Positions 1 through 8,647 of a stretch of 64,000 nucleotides of DNA are shown here, piece after piece (within the stretch, counting starts at the first letter, position 1; each line of letters starts with the position of its first letter). The stretch is from an uncultured Fibrobacter sp. (GTDB lineage Bacteria; Fibrobacterota; Fibrobacteria; Fibrobacterales; Fibrobacteraceae): the NCBI GenBank assembly GCA_946414075.1, contig CAMKNA010000004.1:43733-107732 (forward strand), written 5' to 3'. Made by a program: the position numbers and the translations under genes. The notes below the pieces were generated by a model. That model was not told the DNA's origin and searched no databases. It worked only from the letters and a program-made list of their open reading frames with translations.

Positions 1-615
1 GAATCTGCCGAAGGGACTCTCACCGATTCTCGCGATGGTCAAACGTACAAGACTGTTACTATTGGCGCTCAAACTTGGATGGCGGAGAATCTGAATTACG
101 AAACGACAGGCAGCTACTGCTACAGAGATTCTGCAAAATACTGTGCCACGTACGGACGTCTCTACCTTTGGGCTGCTGCAATGGACAGCGCAGGTACTTG
201 GAGTTCGAACGGTAAAGGCTGTGGAATTAGTTCGGTATGTTCGCCGAAATTGCCTGTTCGAGGCGCTTGCCCCAAGGGCTGGCATCTGCCTGACACCACG
301 GAATGGAATATCCTGTTTGCTACAGTGGGAGGAGGCTCTATGGCTGGAACCAAGCTTAAGTCTCAGAGTGGTTGGTACGATGGTGGTAATGGCGATGATG
401 CTTTTGACTTTGCTGCGTTGCCCGCCGGTAACTACTACTACGGTAATTCTTACGATTGCAGCGCTGGCAGCAATGCATACTTCTGGAGTTCTACGAAGTA
501 TAATGTCGAGGGAACGTATATCATGCGTCTGTACTATAGTGCGGATTACGCGAATATAAGCGACACTAAGGGATCAAATGGGTTTTCCGTCCGTTGCCTC
601 AAGGATTCTAACTAA
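1..615 (+). CDS. FISUMP-domain protein, C-terminal part (5' end outside window)
   Basis: The frame is open from base 1, so the gene begins upstream; 204 residues are visible. They form one complete FISUMP domain: TLTDSRDGQTYKTV, then WMAENLNY, GRLYLWAAAMD, CPKGWHLPDTTEW, FWSSTKY and the closing FSVRCLKD. FISUMP (TIGR02145) is a paralogous family expanded in Fibrobacter and is usually on secreted lipoproteins; its biochemical role is not known. Six cysteines fit an extracytoplasmic, disulfide-bonded fold. The signal peptide, if any, is off the window. The next gene lies 35 bp downstream on the same strand, so a shared transcript is likely. Confidence 0.9.
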   Translation, partial: ESAEGTLTDSRDGQTYKTVTIGAQTWMAENLNYETTGSYCYRDSAKYCATYGRLYLWAAAMDSAGTWSSNGKGCGISSVCSPKLPVRGACPKGWHLPDTTEWNILFATVGGGSMAGTKLKSQSGWYDGGNGDDAFDFAALPAGNYYYGNSYDCSAGSNAYFWSSTKYNVEGTYIMRLYYSADYANISDTKGSNGFSVRCLKDSN

Positions 616-650
616 AACAGAAAAATTTTTTAAAACATCAATGGTAAAAA

Positions 651-1265
651 ATGAAACTCAACACATTCCTGCTCACCCTATTCCTCCCCTTTTTTTTCAT
701 TGCCTGCGGCAATGGTGGCGGTGGTACTGCCGCCAACGATTCTGACTGGGTCAAACTCCGAGTGGATACCTTCGATGAATTGCCTAATTGCAGCAAGAGC
801 AGGGAAGGGGAGCGAGCAAAAGTCAAGGATAAACAAGAAATCTACGAATGTACGAACGGATATTGGGAGTTAAAGGATTATTATGTGGATACCGTCATGA
901 CATTGGCAAACTTGCCGGAGTGCGAAGACGATGTTTTTTTTGCGTTTTTTGTGAGGGAAAAGGAAGACCTTTATTCCTGTGTAAATGGTAACCTGGTATC
1001 ATACGACCTCGCTAAATTTAAGCCTAAGGAGTACAGGAGCGAAGACGATTTACCGGTCTGTTCTAGTTCACGTAGTGATGAAATTGCCTTGGTAAACAAG
1101 GTGGCTTACCGTTGCCATGATGGCCGCTGGAAAGATATGGGTATTTACTATGCCACCGATGAAGACCTGAAAAATTGCACGGCGAAGCGTGATGGCGAAA
1201 GGGCCTATGTGGCAAACTATTATACAACGGTTTATTGTGAAGATGGTGTATGGAATGAGGAGTGA
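651..1265 (+). CDS. lipoprotein made of two-cysteine tandem repeats
   Basis: 204 residues. The N-terminus is a lipoprotein signal peptide with lipobox FIAC (cysteine near residue 19) followed by a Gly-rich linker. The rest is four tandem copies of a roughly 35-40-residue unit whose core is (D/E)LPxC then YxCxxGxW: DELPNCSKSREGE with YECTNGYWE, LANLPECED with YSCVNG, DDLPVCSSS with YRCHDGRW, and EDLKNCTAKRDGE with YCEDGVW. The same unit occurs three times in the next gene and once before the FISUMP domain of the genes at 11864 and 12780. I do not recognise it as a named family. Probably an outer-membrane or surface lipoprotein; the stop is one base before the next start, so the two are probably translated together. 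Confidence 0.8.
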   Translation: MKLNTFLLTLFLPFFFIACGNGGGGTAANDSDWVKLRVDTFDELPNCSKSREGERAKVKDKQEIYECTNGYWELKDYYVDTVMTLANLPECEDDVFFAFFVREKEDLYSCVNGNLVSYDLAKFKPKEYRSEDDLPVCSSSRSDEIALVNKVAYRCHDGRWKDMGIYYATDEDLKNCTAKRDGERAYVANYYTTVYCEDGVWNEE

Positions 1266-1266
1266 A

Positions 1267-3438
1267 ATGTATCGGATGGCAAAAATAATTACATTGGGTG
1301 CCACCGCAGTGATGGCTCTATTCCTGGCCGCCTGCGGTTCCGATAGTGACGGCGGTACCGCTGCAAACGAATCCGTCTCCATTCAGGCAGACACCTTCGA
1401 CGACCTGCCCAATTGCAGCAAGAACAGGGAAGGTGACCTGGCCGAAGTCTTGGACGAGCGTAAGGCCTACCGTTGCCAAAAGGGCGCCTGGGAATTCGAC
1501 CACGATGTTTATGATTCTGTAGCGACAGAAGACGATTTACCTGCCTGCACAGCTAAGAAAGAAGGCCTTTCATTGTTTGTCGCGAGTGAGTATGCGGCAT
1601 ACACTTGTGATGGCAAACGCTGGAGCAAGGCAAAAAAGGCCGTCGATATGCAGGAATATAAAACCTTCGATGACCTGCCCAATTGCAGCAAGAACAGGGA
1701 GGGAGAACAGGCTTACGTAAATGACGTAAAAAAGGTCTTCGTCTGTTCCGACGGCGTATGGGAAGAAGGCAAGGTCTCAGGTTCTTCGTCTAGCGCCTCT
1801 AAGGTTCCCGAACCAGAAGAAGGGACTCTTACTGATTCCCGTGATGGCCGTACCTACAAGACCGTTGTTATTGGTACCCAGACCTGGATGGCGGAGAACC
1901 TGAACTACTCCACATTGAAATCCACTTGTCCTCTAGAAAATAGTTCCTACTGCGATAAATACGGACGCATATACCAGTACGCCTCGGTAGATGGAACCCT
2001 CTGCCCAAGCGGCTGGCATATCCCGACCCTTTCGGAATGGCAGACGATGTTGGATTACGTCGATGTGAACAATGGCTACGAGGGAGTGGGCAAGAGCCTG
2101 AAATCCAGCAAGGGGTGGTACGAGGCCGGAACGACGGTGGAAAAGAGAATCGCCATTGCGGCCGGAAAAGACCCCTTCGGCTTTTCCGCACTCCCGGCGG
2201 GGAGTTGCTGGGAGTATTCCGGTACATGGAGCTGTTACAGCGATGACGAGGCCAGGTTCTGGATTAGTAACGGCCAGGCGTATAAAATTTCTTTTGACAG
2301 CGATCAGATTGAATTGGATCCCGATGTAGGTCGTACCCAATATGATTATGCGAGAATTTCGGTCCGTTGTATAAAGGACGGTTCGGCTGTGGTCGCCAGT
2401 TCATCTTCTTTCTCCGAAAATGCGAGCGACGTTGGCCCGGTAAGCCAGTATGGCCAGCTGCAAACAGGGAAAAACTCCAAGGGCGAGGGCCGCATTTACG
2501 GCAGTTGCAAAAACTGGTCCGCCTCCGGCAAAGAAGTGCAGGTAAAAGGATTAAGCCTGTACTGGAGTATCAACCTTGGCCAGACCAAGTCATTTTGGAA
2601 CAAGACTGTCATAGATTACATGGTGAAAAACCTGAAGGTAGAAATCGTTCGCGCTCCCATGGGCGTTGACGAAAATTTCGGTGATGGAAACTATTTCTCC
2701 AATACGATGACTTATCAACAATACCTGGATCAAGTCGTTCAGGCCGCCATAGATAACGACATCTATGTCATTATTGATTATCATAGCCACAAGGCCAACG
2801 ACAACGTGACTAATGCAAAGCTGTTTTTTGAAACAATGGCGCAAAAATGGGGCAGCTACGACAATGTTATTTTCGAGATATTCAACGAACCTGCCTGTCT
2901 TAAAAACGGGAGCGGTGACTGCTCGACATCATCTTACGGTGGCGGTTTCTTGCCTTGGTCGAGCATCAAAACTTATGCGAACCAGATTATACCGGTTATT
3001 CGCCAGTATTCCGATAACCTGATAATCGTCGGGACTCCGAAATGGGACCAGCAGCCTAATGCCGCCATAGGTGAAGAAGTCACCGATTCCGAAAACAACA
3101 CGGCATACGCATTCCACTACTACGCCGGAACCCACACTATTGAAGAAGAAGGAGCCAATGCCGAGGAGGCTATGCAAGCGGGTCTTTCCGTATTTGTCAG
3201 CGAATGGGGAACGGTAAACGCAGAAGGGGATGGCAAGGTGGCGGACGCCAATGGCTCGTGGCAGACTTGGATGGACGAGTATAAGCTTTCTTCTGCGAAC
3301 TGGAGCGTGGCAAGCTTATCCGAGGGTGCTTCGTTCTTTACGACTTCTGGAGCGTGGAACTACTCCCAAAGCGGGACATGGGTGAAGAACAATGTCCTTG
3401 CCAACAACCTCTCCAGTTATACCAAGTGTGCAAGGTAG
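1267..3438 (+). CDS. lipoprotein: two-cysteine repeats + FISUMP + GH5 endoglucanase
   Basis: 723 residues from ATG 1267 (ATG 1276 is also possible); longer upstream reading would run inside the previous gene and bury the signal peptide. Order: lipobox LAAC; three two-cysteine repeats (DDLPNCSKNREG type, about residues 35-165); Ser-rich linker; FISUMP domain about 188-372 (WMAENLNY, CPSGWHIPTLSEW, SVRCIKD); Ser linker; glycoside hydrolase family 5 domain from about 395 to the end. GH5 motifs are clear: IFEIFNEP with acid/base Glu541 and FVSEWG with nucleophile Glu646, plus HYYAGTH. Known GH5 members with such motifs cut beta-1,4-glucans; cellulose or a related glucan is the likely substrate, inferred only. 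The lipid anchor would hold the enzyme on the cell envelope, with FISUMP as a possible carbohydrate- or partner-binding module. Confidence 0.88.
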   Translation: MYRMAKIITLGATAVMALFLAACGSDSDGGTAANESVSIQADTFDDLPNCSKNREGDLAEVLDERKAYRCQKGAWEFDHDVYDSVATEDDLPACTAKKEGLSLFVASEYAAYTCDGKRWSKAKKAVDMQEYKTFDDLPNCSKNREGEQAYVNDVKKVFVCSDGVWEEGKVSGSSSSASKVPEPEEGTLTDSRDGRTYKTVVIGTQTWMAENLNYSTLKSTCPLENSSYCDKYGRIYQYASVDGTLCPSGWHIPTLSEWQTMLDYVDVNNGYEGVGKSLKSSKGWYEAGTTVEKRIAIAAGKDPFGFSALPAGSCWEYSGTWSCYSDDEARFWISNGQAYKISFDSDQIELDPDVGRTQYDYARISVRCIKDGSAVVASSSSFSENASDVGPVSQYGQLQTGKNSKGEGRIYGSCKNWSASGKEVQVKGLSLYWSINLGQTKSFWNKTVIDYMVKNLKVEIVRAPMGVDENFGDGNYFSNTMTYQQYLDQVVQAAIDNDIYVIIDYHSHKANDNVTNAKLFFETMAQKWGSYDNVIFEIFNEPACLKNGSGDCSTSSYGGGFLPWSSIKTYANQIIPVIRQYSDNLIIVGTPKWDQQPNAAIGEEVTDSENNTAYAFHYYAGTHTIEEEGANAEEAMQAGLSVFVSEWGTVNAEGDGKVADANGSWQTWMDEYKLSSANWSVASLSEGASFFTTSGAWNYSQSGTWVKNNVLANNLSSYTKCAR

Positions 3439-3514
3439 GCCGTAGAAAAATCAGCAAAAGTAACACTTTCAACCCCATCGGGTGTTTAAATGGCAAATAG
3501 TTCCGCCTATTTGC

Positions 3515-3520
3515 TATTTT
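3515..3520 (+). promoter_or_regulatory. putative -10 element upstream of the TonB-dependent receptor
   Basis: TATTTT preceded by TTGC, resembling the TATATT-type elements seen before other genes here. It lies downstream of the GTG at 3482, so a transcript from it cannot use that GTG; this supports a TTG start near 3542-3545. Confidence 0.4.
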
Positions 3521-3541
3521 TGTCCGAAATTCGGGAATCGT

Positions 3542-6046
3542 TTGTTGAAAGTCTGGTCATACATCGTCTTTTTGCTGTCCCTGGCGGCCTCCCTTGCCTT
3601 TGCGCAAGGGACGGCAGGTTCCGCGCAGTCCGTTCCCGGCTCTACAACAGCAGACTCTGTAAAGGTCGAGGGAATCGTCTTCAACGGCGTGGTGCAGGAT
3701 TCCTCCTTTGCGGCTGGCGAAAAGCTGAACGTGGAAATCCTCGAGTCTGGCGAGGCACTACAGACCACCGTGGGCACGCCCTTCAGCGTGGTGCTGCCCG
3801 AAGATACCCTCTGGAACATTTGCGTGACCAATTCCGATACGGCAGGCGCCGAAAAGGAAAAATGCTATGAGCTTAAGTACGTCGGTACGGAACGAGCTTT
3901 CTCCCAAACACTGGGTGAGGCCTTTGTTACGGGTGAAGGGGAAAGCACAGAGCTGGCGTCAGGCCTGGACACCCTCCCTTCGGTCGAGAAAGGCGCTGGT
4001 AAGCAACGCCCCGACTCTGCTGAAGTCAATGTAGATTCCCTTCTGGCGGGGGGTGATAATTCCAAAGTGACAGAGCTCAAGAAGGTGGTGGTCCAGTTGC
4101 GGCGCCGCCCTAAGCGCAGCCCGGGCGAGTCCGTAGTGTCGGCCAAGTCCATCAAGCGCATGCCCAGCCTTGCCGAGGCCGATGTCATCAAGAGCATCCA
4201 GGCTCTCCCGGGCGTGGTGGCCAGTTCGGATTTCAGCTCCAAGATATATGTTCGAGGCGGCGCCGCGGACCAGAACCTATTCTTGTTCGACAATGCCGTC
4301 GTCTATTCTCCGGTGCATTTCTTCGGGCTGTTCAGCACCTTCCTTGTGGAAGGAATCGACGATGTGAAATTCTACAAGAGCGGTTTTCCGGCGCAGTATG
4401 GCAACCGCCTGAGTTCCGTGCTGAAGATGGATGGCCGCGCGGGCGGTCAGGATACCGTCGACGAATGGTTCAGCAAGTCCAGTATCAAGATAAGCACTTT
4501 TGCGGCACAGGTCCATACGGAAGGCCATCAGGGGCCCGCCCGCTGGGTGGTGGCAGGGCGCACTACCTACATCGGCTACATGCTGGACCTGTGTAGGGCC
4601 CTCAACATTCTGGAGTTGGATCTGGACTACGAGTTTACGGACTTGCAGGGAACCTTCGTCTACAACTTTACCGACGATACCCGCATGAAACTCAGTTTTT
4701 ATGTGGGCAAGGACCGCCTGAGTTTTGACCCGCTTTACATGGATTGGGGGAACGTGGCCGTTCCCGTTAATTTCTACCACCGCATTAACGGTGACTGGGA
4801 TTACAACGCCACCTTGGCCTACAGCGAATTTTTCCAGACCATGAAAATCGGTGATCTCATGTCTATCGAGATGTTCCTTTACAGCTTTGCTGGCAAGCAA
4901 TGGCTAAACTACCGGGGCATTCATAATCATACCATTACTTTTGGCTACGAACTGGAATACTACTACGAGCGTTACCAGGAAAAACTTTCCACCATGTCCA
5001 TTGCGGATATCCAGAAACCTTTCCACCATGTGGGCTACCTGCAAGACGCCTGGAAGTTGACTCCCGATCTTTTGCTGCAGTATGGGCTTCGTTTCAATTA
5101 CCAGACGGCGGCAGAACATTTCGGTGTAGAACCACGAACCTCTTTGACAATTAATCTGGACAATACTAAGACTCTTGAACTGTATGGTGGCTATTACCTG
5201 CAATACCTGAATTCTATCATCTATACCGACCAGGAAACCCTGAACGAATTCTACTACCCGGCCACCACCACCACCAAGGGCAAGCATATCGAACCAGCAT
5301 CATCGTGGCTCGTCGCCGCAGAATATTCCCAGCGTGAAATTTTCGATGACTACGACGCCACCGTGGGCGTCTATTACAAGACCCAGAACAACCTGAACAC
5401 CTTCGTAACCCAGATGGACAGCACCGACGAGGAAGAATCGGACGAGTTCGTGATTGCGGATTATTTCGGTACCGCCGAAGCCTATTCTTTTGGCTACGAA
5501 CTTTCGCTCCGCAAGGATAAGGGCTGGTTGTTTGGCGGTATCAACTGGAGTCAGAGCATTAGCGTCATGCGTACCAACGATGGCACCAAGGCCTATTTCC
5601 CCAGCTGGCACCAGCCTTACGCCGTCAAGATGGATTTGGGCATCAACTGGAAGGGTGACGAAGACGCCCTCTGGAAGCACAAGGTCAAGGGCCGCTATTT
5701 CCGCAGTTCCGTAATGCTCAAGTATTCGGCGGGCATGCCCATCAGCGAATACAAGGGCTACTACTTCTCCGAGGAAATCGGGAACCAGCAATATGACGAC
5801 GATATCGTGGTACTGCCGGGTAGTCGCAATGCGGGTCGGCAGACGAACTACTTCAGGGTTGATGTGAAACTGATTGATATCGGCCGTGAAAACAAGTGGA
5901 ATTTCAGTTGGACCATCATCAACCTGACTGATCACGAGAACATGTTCTACACCTATTACGACACGAGTAAGAATCCGCCTGAAAAGACATCTATTACGCA
6001 GTTCCCCTTTTTACCGATTATGCTGAGCTATGAGTACTATTTCTAG
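3542..6046 (+). CDS. TonB-dependent outer-membrane receptor
   Basis: About 834 residues from TTG 3542 (or TTG 3545). The start is uncertain: a GTG at 3482 gives 20 more residues, but it precedes a likely -10 element and puts a long non-signal stretch before the hydrophobic core. From the TTG the protein opens with a standard signal peptide (LLSLAASLAFAQG). An N-terminal region of about 180 residues has no clear match; then comes the plug domain (IKSIQALPGV, IYVRGGAADQNLFLFDNAVV, GFPAQYGNRLSSVL) and a C-terminal barrel ending in a Tyr-rich strand, SYEYYF, typical of outer-membrane proteins. Ligand unknown; TonB energy could come from the system at 14-19 kb. Overlaps the start of the next gene. 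Confidence 0.85.
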   Translation: MLKVWSYIVFLLSLAASLAFAQGTAGSAQSVPGSTTADSVKVEGIVFNGVVQDSSFAAGEKLNVEILESGEALQTTVGTPFSVVLPEDTLWNICVTNSDTAGAEKEKCYELKYVGTERAFSQTLGEAFVTGEGESTELASGLDTLPSVEKGAGKQRPDSAEVNVDSLLAGGDNSKVTELKKVVVQLRRRPKRSPGESVVSAKSIKRMPSLAEADVIKSIQALPGVVASSDFSSKIYVRGGAADQNLFLFDNAVVYSPVHFFGLFSTFLVEGIDDVKFYKSGFPAQYGNRLSSVLKMDGRAGGQDTVDEWFSKSSIKISTFAAQVHTEGHQGPARWVVAGRTTYIGYMLDLCRALNILELDLDYEFTDLQGTFVYNFTDDTRMKLSFYVGKDRLSFDPLYMDWGNVAVPVNFYHRINGDWDYNATLAYSEFFQTMKIGDLMSIEMFLYSFAGKQWLNYRGIHNHTITFGYELEYYYERYQEKLSTMSIADIQKPFHHVGYLQDAWKLTPDLLLQYGLRFNYQTAAEHFGVEPRTSLTINLDNTKTLELYGGYYLQYLNSIIYTDQETLNEFYYPATTTTKGKHIEPASSWLVAAEYSQREIFDDYDATVGVYYKTQNNLNTFVTQMDSTDEEESDEFVIADYFGTAEAYSFGYELSLRKDKGWLFGGINWSQSISVMRTNDGTKAYFPSWHQPYAVKMDLGINWKGDEDALWKHKVKGRYFRSSVMLKYSAGMPISEYKGYYFSEEIGNQQYDDDIVVLPGSRNAGRQTNYFRVDVKLIDIGRENKWNFSWTIINLTDHENMFYTYYDTSKNPPEKTSITQFPFLPIMLSYEYYF

Positions 6047-7679
6047 GTTCATTGTACGTCATTCTGGAGCGCGACGCGCGACGGAATCCATGCTGTTCGT
6101 GTGTGTTTGTGTACTGTTTATTTTGACTGCCTGCGGTGATTTTCATGGGCCGTGGGACTTTTATCCCGAAGAACGGGAGGTCTATACTGGTATTTATACT
6201 TACGGCTATGTACAGGCTAAGGGTGGTACCAACATTTGTTTCTCTAAGGTCTACGAGTTGGATGAAACATCTTCTCCGACTTTTGCCTTCTATGACAGCG
6301 CCCGCGTCACGGTGAAGGGCCGTTTCGACAATCAGGGAAATGCAGTTGATACTACGCTCGCTCTCGTTCCTGGGGCAGGCAGGCCCAACTGCTTTGAGGG
6401 ATCTCTCGAAGGGATTTCTGGAGAGACCTACACCATGAACGCCTATTTTGAATGGGACAGCGCAGGGCATTCGGTCAAGACAACCTACATGGCAAAGGCG
6501 AAGGTCCCGAAGCCGGTCAAGGTCAAGGGCGTCAACATGCCCCAGCAGGACGGCAGCTACAAGTGGAGTGAATACAAGGGCTACAAAGACGAAAATGATA
6601 CCACGCCCATGCGGGTGAAGTATTTGGAATTCCCCATGGACATGGAGTTTTTCAAGGTGGCCCTGGATTACGACAAGTCCATCGGTGGCGTGCTGATCCT
6701 CCTGACCTACGACATTGATAATGACGAGCCACTTAATACCACTCTGAATAATATGTTCAGGGGTCTTACGGAAAAGGACTCCATGGGCTATCGAGGAATA
6801 TCGGTACACGACCCCCTGGAAAGGTATGTGAAGGGCGGTTATTCCGAAAACTCTACCATTGCCGGCATACACATGCTGGATACGCTTTACGGTACGGGAA
6901 TGATGCTGCCCTTGGGTGAATTCTACATGGACTTCTACTCTACGGATAGTGCCTATATTGATTATGTGGACAAGGTGAAAGCCTCCGAGGACGATTCGCG
7001 GATTATTCCGGAATCCAACATCGAAAACGGCATGGGGGTGTTTACGGGCATCGCCAAGACACGGGTCAACATCTTTGTGGAAGGAGACGGGGTCTCTCTC
7101 AGGCATGTGGCCTACAGGAACTGCTCCGACAAGAAGGGCGACAATTCCGGTAGTTGGGATTCCAAGGCCTGCAGACTTTACCAGGATGTCTTCTGCGCCG
7201 GCATCGAAAAATGGGACGACCTGCAGACGGCCAATGCTTCGGCCTACAAGTACTACGCCGATTCCGTTCCCCATTACGGCATGGAAACCTGCTACGCTTC
7301 CCAGGTCAAGGCGGCCATGATGTTGGATACCACAAGGTGGTCTCTTTTCTTGCCTGATTCCATTGATGCTGATGACAAATCGGATGCCTATGGCGATGGA
7401 TTGCGGCGCTACTGTGTGGCGAGCAACTTCAAGAGCAATAAGATTGCGGACTGTTCTACGCTTAAAAAGCAATGCATGGAAAGTGCCGACAGGAACGACT
7501 GCAAGGAATATCTATGGCTCTGGTGTGCCGATCGCAACTGGCAACTGGACACCTACGAACAGTGCCGTAGCGCCCTGGTGAGCCGCTACTACATAGAAGA
7601 ACAAAAATCCCCCGTCTTGGCGAGGGAGGTCGAGTTGATTTGTAAGCAGGACAAACCTGCGGTTTGCAAGAACTGGTAG
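6030..7679 (+). CDS. putative lipoprotein coupled to the TonB-dependent receptor
   Basis: 549 residues if begun at ATG 6030, which overlaps the receptor stop by 17 bp; 529 if begun at ATG 6090. Residues RHSGARRATES between the two starts are the translation of a palindromic repeat (6057-6090), so the functional start may be 6090, which leaves a compact signal peptide with lipobox LTAC followed by GDFHG. No family recognised. The last 100 residues are cysteine-rich (CVASN, DCSTLKKQC, DCKEY, WCADR, QCRS, ICKQD, VCKNW), suggesting disulfides. Its place directly after a TonB-dependent receptor suggests a surface partner for uptake, by analogy with other receptor-lipoprotein pairs; this is inference. 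Confidence 0.75.
   Translation: MSTISRFIVRHSGARRATESMLFVCVCVLFILTACGDFHGPWDFYPEEREVYTGIYTYGYVQAKGGTNICFSKVYELDETSSPTFAFYDSARVTVKGRFDNQGNAVDTTLALVPGAGRPNCFEGSLEGISGETYTMNAYFEWDSAGHSVKTTYMAKAKVPKPVKVKGVNMPQQDGSYKWSEYKGYKDENDTTPMRVKYLEFPMDMEFFKVALDYDKSIGGVLILLTYDIDNDEPLNTTLNNMFRGLTEKDSMGYRGISVHDPLERYVKGGYSENSTIAGIHMLDTLYGTGMMLPLGEFYMDFYSTDSAYIDYVDKVKASEDDSRIIPESNIENGMGVFTGIAKTRVNIFVEGDGVSLRHVAYRNCSDKKGDNSGSWDSKACRLYQDVFCAGIEKWDDLQTANASAYKYYADSVPHYGMETCYASQVKAAMMLDTTRWSLFLPDSIDADDKSDAYGDGLRRYCVASNFKSNKIADCSTLKKQCMESADRNDCKEYLWLWCADRNWQLDTYEQCRSALVSRYYIEEQKSPVLAREVELICKQDKPAVCKNW
6057..6090. repeat. dispersed palindromic repeat, copy 1 (inside a reading frame)
   Basis: Begins cgtcattctggagcg and ends cgacggaatcca. 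It matches copy 2 at 63274-63308 in both flanks (cgtcat-ctggag and gacgg-atcca) with a variable centre, and it forms a hairpin. In frame it encodes RHSGARRATES in the preceding lipoprotein's N-terminus. Confidence 0.65.
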
Positions 7680-7688
7680 ACGAAAGGT

Positions 7689-7763
7689 TTACACCAGGTC
7701 CCAGCCACCGAAACCGCGGATGTCGGCGACCTGTCCGCCGGTGAGTTTACTCTCTATAATTCA
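7689..7763 (-). pseudogene. orphan C-terminal coding remnant
   Basis: On the minus strand a 23-codon open stretch ends in TAA at 7689-7691 and reads ESKLTGGQVADIRGFGGWDLV at its end. It has no start and is cut by an in-frame TGA at 7761-7763. The distal 50 bp are GC-rich with codon-like composition, in contrast to the AT-rich DNA beside it. It looks like the 3' end of a gene whose body was deleted. Parent family not recognised. Confidence 0.35.
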
Positions 7764-7895
7764 TAAAGTCAAATATATAATTTCCATCAAAATGATAAAC
7801 TATTTTGATTATTTGTAGAAAACAGCCTATTTTGCTGTACTTTATCATAACGCCACGCAGGTGGACGCGCTCAATTTTTTTACCTTTGATAAAGT
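7761..7895. promoter_or_regulatory. cluster of TGATAAAGT-like boxes before the SIMPL gene
   Basis: Four 9-bp boxes: tcataaagt at 7761-7769, tgataaact at 7793-7801, actttatca (reverse orientation) at 7839-7847 and tgataaagt at 7887-7895. The last two form a perfect inverted repeat around a smaller CCAC-gcag-GTGG hairpin at 7853-7864. Possible operator or short repeat array; nothing else was seen in the 240 bp between the genes apart from the coding remnant at its left end. Confidence 0.35.
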
Positions 7896-7919
7896 GAATT
7901 ATGTTTTTTGGGGCCTACT

Positions 7920-8621
7920 ATGCAATCTAGACTCAAAGAAGCTGTTGTTTTGGCTATCGCCATTCTCGGACTTGGAGCATTCCTCTATTGCGCCATGATC
8001 CATGTGAAGGACCGTGACCGCGTGGTGTTCGTGCGGGGCCTTGCCGAAAGGGAAGTGCCGGCCGATTATGTGATATGGCCGATCGTGTTCAAGGAAGTGG
8101 GCAACGACCTTTCTGCCTTGTACGAGACAGTTCAGGCCAAGACTTTAGCCCTGGAAAAGTTCCTCCAGGATAATGGGGTGGCCAAGGAAGAAATCACCAA
8201 GGCGTCTCCCGACATTACGGATACCCAGAGTGAACTCTATACCAGCGAACAACGCCCTTTCCGTTATGTGGTGACCATGTCGGTAACTGTGGCTTCTGCA
8301 AATGTGGGTAAGATTCGCGAACTGATGGAAAAGCAAGGCGAACTGTTGAAACAGGGAATCGCCTTTAGCGAAGGGGATTTCCGTTACCGCAAGATCTACA
8401 GCTTTAACGGGCTCAACGCCATCAAGCCTGAAATGATTGACGAGGCCAACAAGGAAGCTCGTGCTGCCGCCGAAAAGTTTGCCAAGGATTCTAGGAGCAA
8501 GCTGGGCAAAATCAAGACGGCCACCCAGGGGCTGTTCTCTATCGAAGACCGTGACGAAAATACACCCTTTGTCAAGAAAGTCCGTGTCGTCACCAACATA
8601 CAGTATTTCTTAGAAGACTAG
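7920..8621 (+). CDS. SIMPL-domain (DUF541) periplasmic protein
   Basis: 233 residues from ATG 7920, which has a GGGG stretch 7 bases upstream; the frame extends to a TTG at 7908 but the ATG is preferred. One N-terminal membrane segment (VVLAIAILGLGAFLYCAMI) leads into a SIMPL/DUF541 domain: VRGLAEREVPADYVIW, the NDLSALYETVQ helix region, GVAKEEITKASPDITDTQ and a C-terminal helix-rich part with VTNIQYFLED. The family includes E. coli YggE, linked to stress tolerance with unclear chemistry. Likely anchored in the inner membrane facing the periplasm. Stands alone, with an unusual boxed upstream region. Confidence 0.85.
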   Translation: MQSRLKEAVVLAIAILGLGAFLYCAMIHVKDRDRVVFVRGLAEREVPADYVIWPIVFKEVGNDLSALYETVQAKTLALEKFLQDNGVAKEEITKASPDITDTQSELYTSEQRPFRYVVTMSVTVASANVGKIRELMEKQGELLKQGIAFSEGDFRYRKIYSFNGLNAIKPEMIDEANKEARAAAEKFAKDSRSKLGKIKTATQGLFSIEDRDENTPFVKKVRVVTNIQYFLED

Positions 8622-8647
8622 ACCGTACGCTATTCTGGTAGGGGCAT

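Noticed and set aside
3460..3490. weak hairpin ACCC-catc-GGGT after the GH5 gene
   Set aside because: Four base pairs and a short T tract are too little to call a terminator.
6018..7472. 484-codon open frame antisense to the lipoprotein at 6030
   Set aside because: No ribosome site, no family features, His/Gly/Val-rich composition typical of the opposite strand of biased codons; the forward frame has a lipobox and cysteine pattern.
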